8,414 nucleotides of DNA from Bacteroidota bacterium (GTDB lineage Bacteria; Bacteroidota; Bacteroidia; Chitinophagales; Chitinophagaceae). The notes under the pieces were generated by a model, which saw only the letters and a program-made list of their open reading frames with translations, made no database searches and was not told the origin of the DNA. The stretch is taken from the NCBI GenBank assembly GCA_023415275.1, contig JAEZLJ010000099.1, positions 1-8,414 of the forward strand, written 5' to 3'. The position numbers and the translations under genes were made by a program. Shown piece after piece: positions 6,060 through 8,414 of this stretch. Position 1 is the stretch's first letter, and each line of letters begins with the position of its first letter.

Positions 6060-6380
6060 TGGCTAGTTGAATTGATTTTGAATAATAAGCCTGATGGAAA
6101 GCGTGCCTTATGAAGTTACCACATTGTCCTGCAACACAGAACTAAGATGGATAGGATGGAAAAGGATTTCTGAGAAGGAGGAGTTAGTCGGTAGTGGGTT
6201 GTCTGGCGAAGAGAATGTCGAACAATAGAACAATCCTCCTTGCTAAAGCTGCGGCGGAAGAGGGAATGTTGAATAGTAATGGATTTAGGGAGCCCTTTTA
6301 CATAATGACTCCCTAGGTCCATGAGAGCATCATGCTATTTTCAACTATCAATTTCAATTGCCAGGTGAGAGAGCATTGAA
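6060..6380. other. 321-bp intergenic region with inverted repeats, no supported gene
   Basis: AAGGAGGA (6175-6182) and TCCTCCTT (6234-6241) form a perfect 8-bp inverted pair. The segments GAAGAGAATGTCGAACA (from about 6208) and GAAGAGGGAATGTTGAATA (from about 6257) look like two worn direct copies. A 68-codon minus-strand reading (6116-6322) has no recognisable sequence and is not taken as a gene. The region includes the upstream leader of the VCBS gene; no promoter consensus is seen. Confidence 0.5.
6286..6315 (-). terminator. Possible terminator hairpin after the YncE-like gene
   Basis: TAGGGAG (6286-6292) and CTCCCTA (6309-6315) pair perfectly around a 16-base loop, 65 bases past the stop at 6381 on the minus strand. 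There is no T run after it, so the terminator role is tentative. Confidence 0.3.
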
Positions 6381-7376
6381 TTATTCAACCTTATATGTCA
6401 CAACCAGCACCTGGAAGCTCCCGGGTTTGAGTTGAGGTCGGGCACCAGCTGCGGAGGCTTCGAAATCTGCCGTGGGCAAATAGATGGTTTGGCTGGCTTC
6501 ATCAAAGCAAAGCGTGCGGGCGCCTCTTTTGGTGGGGTAGTTTCCCACCAGGGCATAATGATCGGCATCGTTTTCCCTGATCACACTGAGGTTGCCGCTC
6601 TGGCCATTGGAGGTGTAAATGAACTTTTTGGCTTCATTGAAGGCCACACCGTCACAGCCTTCGCCGATGCGCACCCGGGCTACTACCTTTCCATTGGCAG
6701 CATCCAGCACCACCAGCTTGCCTTCGCAGCCGGAAAACAGGCGATTGGTGGCCTTATCATAGGCCAGGCCTGTGGGACCTTCAGCATCTAAGGGCCAGCG
6801 GGCGGTGAGCTTGTGGCTTTGCAGGTCAACGGCCGCTACCTCGTTCCTGTCTTCCAGGTTCACAAACAAATGTCCCTTGCCGTCAGACACCGCTTCTTCG
6901 GGCTTGCCGCCCACTTCAATGGTCTGAATGACGGTATTGGTCTTTGGATCTATCAAGGAAAGGGAATGGCTGCGGCCATTGCAAGTGATGATGGTGCCGG
7001 TGAAGGGCTCAAAGAAAATAGCATCCGGGTTCTCACCGGTGGCTACCTGGGCCAGCACTTTATTAGTGGTTAGGTCAAAAACAGTGACATTGTTTAACCT
7101 TCCATTGCTGGTATAGCCATGGTTCAGGGCATCGTCAAAGGCTATTCCGTGTACACCAATGGTTTCCGGAATGATACCTATTGAATCGCCGGTGGCGGCA
7201 TCCAGGATATTTACCTGGGTGCTGTGGGATACATAGAGCCTGCCTTTATGCAGTCGGATATAATCCCATCCTCCCGGGCTTTTAATGGAATAAGTTTTAA
7301 CTACTGCATAACCTGGCTGCTGGGCGCAGGCCTGCAGGGTATAAAGGCCCAGGAGGAGCAGGAGTTTTTTGTACAT
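6381..7376 (-). CDS. YncE/YVTN-type beta-propeller lipoprotein
   Basis: This 331-aa protein starts at the ATG at 7376. It begins MYKKLLLLLGLYTLQACAQQ: a basic start, a leucine-rich segment and a lipobox LQAC with Cys17, a clear lipoprotein signal. An upstream TTG in frame (7436) would add 20 residues ahead of the signal and is rejected. The mature part has about seven blades with the pattern '(I/L)(Y/F)(V/T)(S/T)N....(V/L)(S/T)V(I/L)D..T.KV'. Examples are at about 48-66, 87-108 (TSNGRLNNVTVFDLTTNKVL), 127-150, 169-190, 212-232 and 252-270; the final strand LVVTYKVE may close the ring. YncE-family propellers are periplasmic or surface proteins; some bind DNA or partner proteins and many have no known role. 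The Bacteroidota location would be the outer membrane. It ends 322 bases before the VCBS gene on the same strand. Confidence 0.88.
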   Translation of the reverse strand: MYKKLLLLLGLYTLQACAQQPGYAVVKTYSIKSPGGWDYIRLHKGRLYVSHSTQVNILDAATGDSIGIIPETIGVHGIAFDDALNHGYTSNGRLNNVTVFDLTTNKVLAQVATGENPDAIFFEPFTGTIITCNGRSHSLSLIDPKTNTVIQTIEVGGKPEEAVSDGKGHLFVNLEDRNEVAAVDLQSHKLTARWPLDAEGPTGLAYDKATNRLFSGCEGKLVVLDAANGKVVARVRIGEGCDGVAFNEAKKFIYTSNGQSGNLSVIRENDADHYALVGNYPTKRGARTLCFDEASQTIYLPTADFEASAAGARPQLKPGSFQVLVVTYKVE

Positions 7377-7433
7377 AAAGAGGTGATTGGAAGTGTAGTC
7401 TAAATTTAAACTGATTTGATGGAATGGAGAGGG

Positions 7434-7474
7434 CAAAGCTGCAAAGAGTACTGCGTTGTCTCTGTGCAGCTTTG
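7434..7474. repeat. Inverted repeat with 15-bp arms upstream of the YncE-like gene
   Basis: CAAAGCTGCAAAGAG (7434-7448) faces CTCTGTGCAGCTTTG (7460-7474), matching at 14 of 15 positions around an 11-base centre. To the right, CTTTG/TTTGCG-type units continue to about 7507 (CTTTGTGTGG, TTTGCGTTAG). They resemble the CTCTGTG...CTTTGTG filler found between genes in several phyla. It lies 58-98 bp upstream of the ATG at 7376 and may overlap that gene's promoter. Confidence 0.55.
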
Positions 7475-7581
7475 GTGAGAGCTTTGTGTGGTTTGCGTTA
7501 GTGGTTATGCAAGAGGGATAAATATTGTGATTAGCGGCAGAAGGCGATAACTTCTTATAGCTTGAAGATGATTATTCATTG

Positions 7582-7882
7582 TTTGCCTTCGGAAAGTTTA
7601 TTGTTCGTTTTTTTTGTTTGCCCAAAAAAAAGAACCAAAAAAAAGGGCAGGCAAACACCATCGCTCCGCGGGTTTTGCCGGGCCAGCGCACAACGGTCTT
7701 AACTACTTTTGGTTTGATACATGATGATTTCAATTTTTCCTTGAAAATGCAGTCTGTTTACCTGTTTATTTGATACAAGAAGATCGATCACGTGATATGC
7801 GCAGATACCTACTGCGCTGAATTGCGGATGTTTCGCTTCGGCCTAATGACGATATAGTAATCGAATTTCCGCAATGAGGCCT
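7582..7882 (+). repeat. Structured intergenic element, copy 1 (about 300 bp)
   Basis: This copy pairs with copy 2 (8015-8300). Both begin TTTGCCTTCGG and end GCAATGAGGCCT. The left module has T8 (7608-7615), A8 (7624-7631) and A8 (7637-7644), then GGCAAAC (7650-7656), a loop, GTTTTGCC (7672-7679), and the core AGCGCACAACGGT (7685-7697). A divergent middle follows. The right module shares 36 identical bases with copy 2 (7790-7825). It holds the hairpin GCGCAG/CTGCGC (7799-7804, 7812-7817) and the arms ATTGCGGA (7821-7828) and TCCGCAAT (7868-7875). The short ORF crossing it is not credible as a gene. It may be a structured RNA, a REP-like element or a MITE without visible ends. Confidence 0.75.
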
Positions 7883-7970
7883 GCAGTCAGCTTGATAGAT
7901 TGAAGTGTTTTTGCGTTGCTTGAAGTGAAAGCTAGTTTGTATAGTGGAATAGATCTCCGGTCTAAGATTT

Positions 7971-7998
7971 TTTACTTTTTAATTTTGACTTTTTACTT
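7971..7998 (-). repeat. 7-bp tandem repeat, consensus AAGTNAA, four units
   Basis: On the minus strand the in-phase units are AAGTAAA, AAGTCAA, AATTAAA and AAGTAAA. The tract lies between the two structured elements. It has the same unit length as the AGTCNGN tract at 1053-1094. Confidence 0.6.
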
Positions 7999-8014
7999 GC
8001 CCTCTCCGGCTTTA

Positions 8015-8300
8015 TTTGCCTTCGGCGAGATCCTTTTGGCATAGCCCCAAAAGGAACCAAAAGGTCTAGGCAAACTAATTGCTCCGCATAGTTTGCCGGG
8101 CTAGCGCACAACGGTCTTTACTACTTGTAGCATGATATATTTGGATTACAGGCATTCCTTTAGAGTTCAATTAGTACTACTTATTGTTTGATGTTTATTG
8201 ATCGAATACGTGATATGCGCAGATACCTACTGCGCTGAATTGCCGACGTCTCGCTTCGATTAATAAACGGTATTGTAATCGAATTCCGGCAATGAGGCCT
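8015..8300 (+). repeat. Structured intergenic element, copy 2 (about 286 bp)
   Basis: This is a direct repeat of copy 1, 433 bp downstream start to start. The tracts here are T4 (8034-8037), A4 (8049-8052) and A4 (8059-8062), inside CCTTTTGG, CCAAAAGG and CCAAAAGG. GGCAAAC (8069-8075) pairs with GTTTGCC (8091-8097), and the core AGCGCACAACGGT is at 8103-8115. The hairpin GCGCAG/CTGCGC is at 8217-8222 and 8230-8235. The arms ATTGCCG (8239-8245) and CGGCAAT (8287-8293) enclose a second perfect 8-bp pair, TTCGATTA (8255-8262) and TAATCGAA (8276-8283). Arm changes relative to copy 1 keep the pairing. Confidence 0.75.
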
Positions 8301-8414
8301 TTAGACAAAAAAGCACTTCAATCGGGTTTATTAAATGATAGTATTTCTATAGAATTTTGTGGAAGGAAGTGGGGTGAACTAAGCAATGAGCCAGGTTAAT
8401 GACCTATCCGGCGT
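8301..8414. other. End of window, no gene seen
   Basis: I see no coding sequence or RNA gene in these 114 bases. CACTTCAATC (8314-8323) is the exact inverse of GATTGAAGTG (7898-7907), so copy 2 is bracketed by a 10-bp inverted pair. A match of that length within 1 kb can arise by chance. Confidence 0.4.

Noticed and set aside
6116..6322. 68-codon minus-strand ORF between the two propeller genes
   Set aside because: No family resemblance, no ribosome-binding signal, and it spans worn intergenic repeats and a likely hairpin.
7579..7773. 64-codon plus-strand ORF rich in Lys, Asn and Gln
   Set aside because: It is a translation of the A8 tracts and left module of the structured repeat; copy 2 does not preserve the frame.
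7582..8300. CRISPR array
   Set aside because: There are only two long, diverged units of about 290 bp with no short regular spacers.
7898..8323. 10-bp inverted repeat (GATTGAAGTG/CACTTCAATC) as ends of a mobile element around copy 2
   Set aside because: A match of this length is plausible by chance within 1 kb; no target-site duplication or transposase is seen, and copy 1 lacks the same bracket.

Overview
The window looks like chromosomal DNA of a Bacteroidota species, most likely of the Chitinophagaceae type. The reasons are a Bacteroidota-style fused MerTP protein with a TAnnTTTG promoter box, a lineage-specific 'MAKQxGxxKxxGTVDDxNFY' protein family, lipoproteins, and long intergenic stretches full of short dispersed repeats. 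This placement is inference; no rRNA or tRNA gene is present to confirm it.

Layout: 1-153 holds the last 50 codons of a TIGR01777-type SDR epimerase on the plus strand, missing from any list of long ORFs. It converges on a 200-aa Bacteroidota family protein of unknown function (338-940, minus). Behind that gene lies a cluster of non-coding repeats: five GGCCG-type units at about 10-bp steps (1001-1044), a 7-bp tandem repeat (1053-1094) and a 77-bp imperfect dyad (1135-1211). The dyad abuts an orphan 70-aa gene (1232-1444, plus). From 1669 to 7376 every gene is on the minus strand: a cysteine-rich GDCCVxC protein coupled to a fused mercuric transporter MerTP, a membrane-anchored FMN/3Fe-4S glutamate-synthase-domain protein, a seven-repeat FG-GAP/VCBS propeller, and a YncE/YVTN-type propeller lipoprotein. 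The last kilobase (7377-8414) appears to hold no gene.

The genes form one clear pair, merTP with the GDCCVxC gene, whose stop and start codons overlap as TAATG. This pair probably handles mercury, although no reductase or regulator lies in the window. The other genes are separated by 320-420 bp gaps and look like single transcription units. Three start codons were corrected or flagged: merTP starts at 2507 rather than the upstream TTG, the YncE gene at 7376 rather than the upstream TTG, and the VCBS gene has only a GTG.

The most unusual content is non-coding. Two roughly 290-bp copies of one element (7582-7882 and 8015-8300) keep matching inverted repeats while their sequence changes. One stem shows a compensatory G-C to C-G swap, and three homopolymer tracts are 8/8/8 long in one copy and 4/4/4 in the other. 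This points to selection or copying acting on a folded RNA or DNA structure. A second repeat family (53 bp, near 2617-2902) shares a 13-bp core with it.
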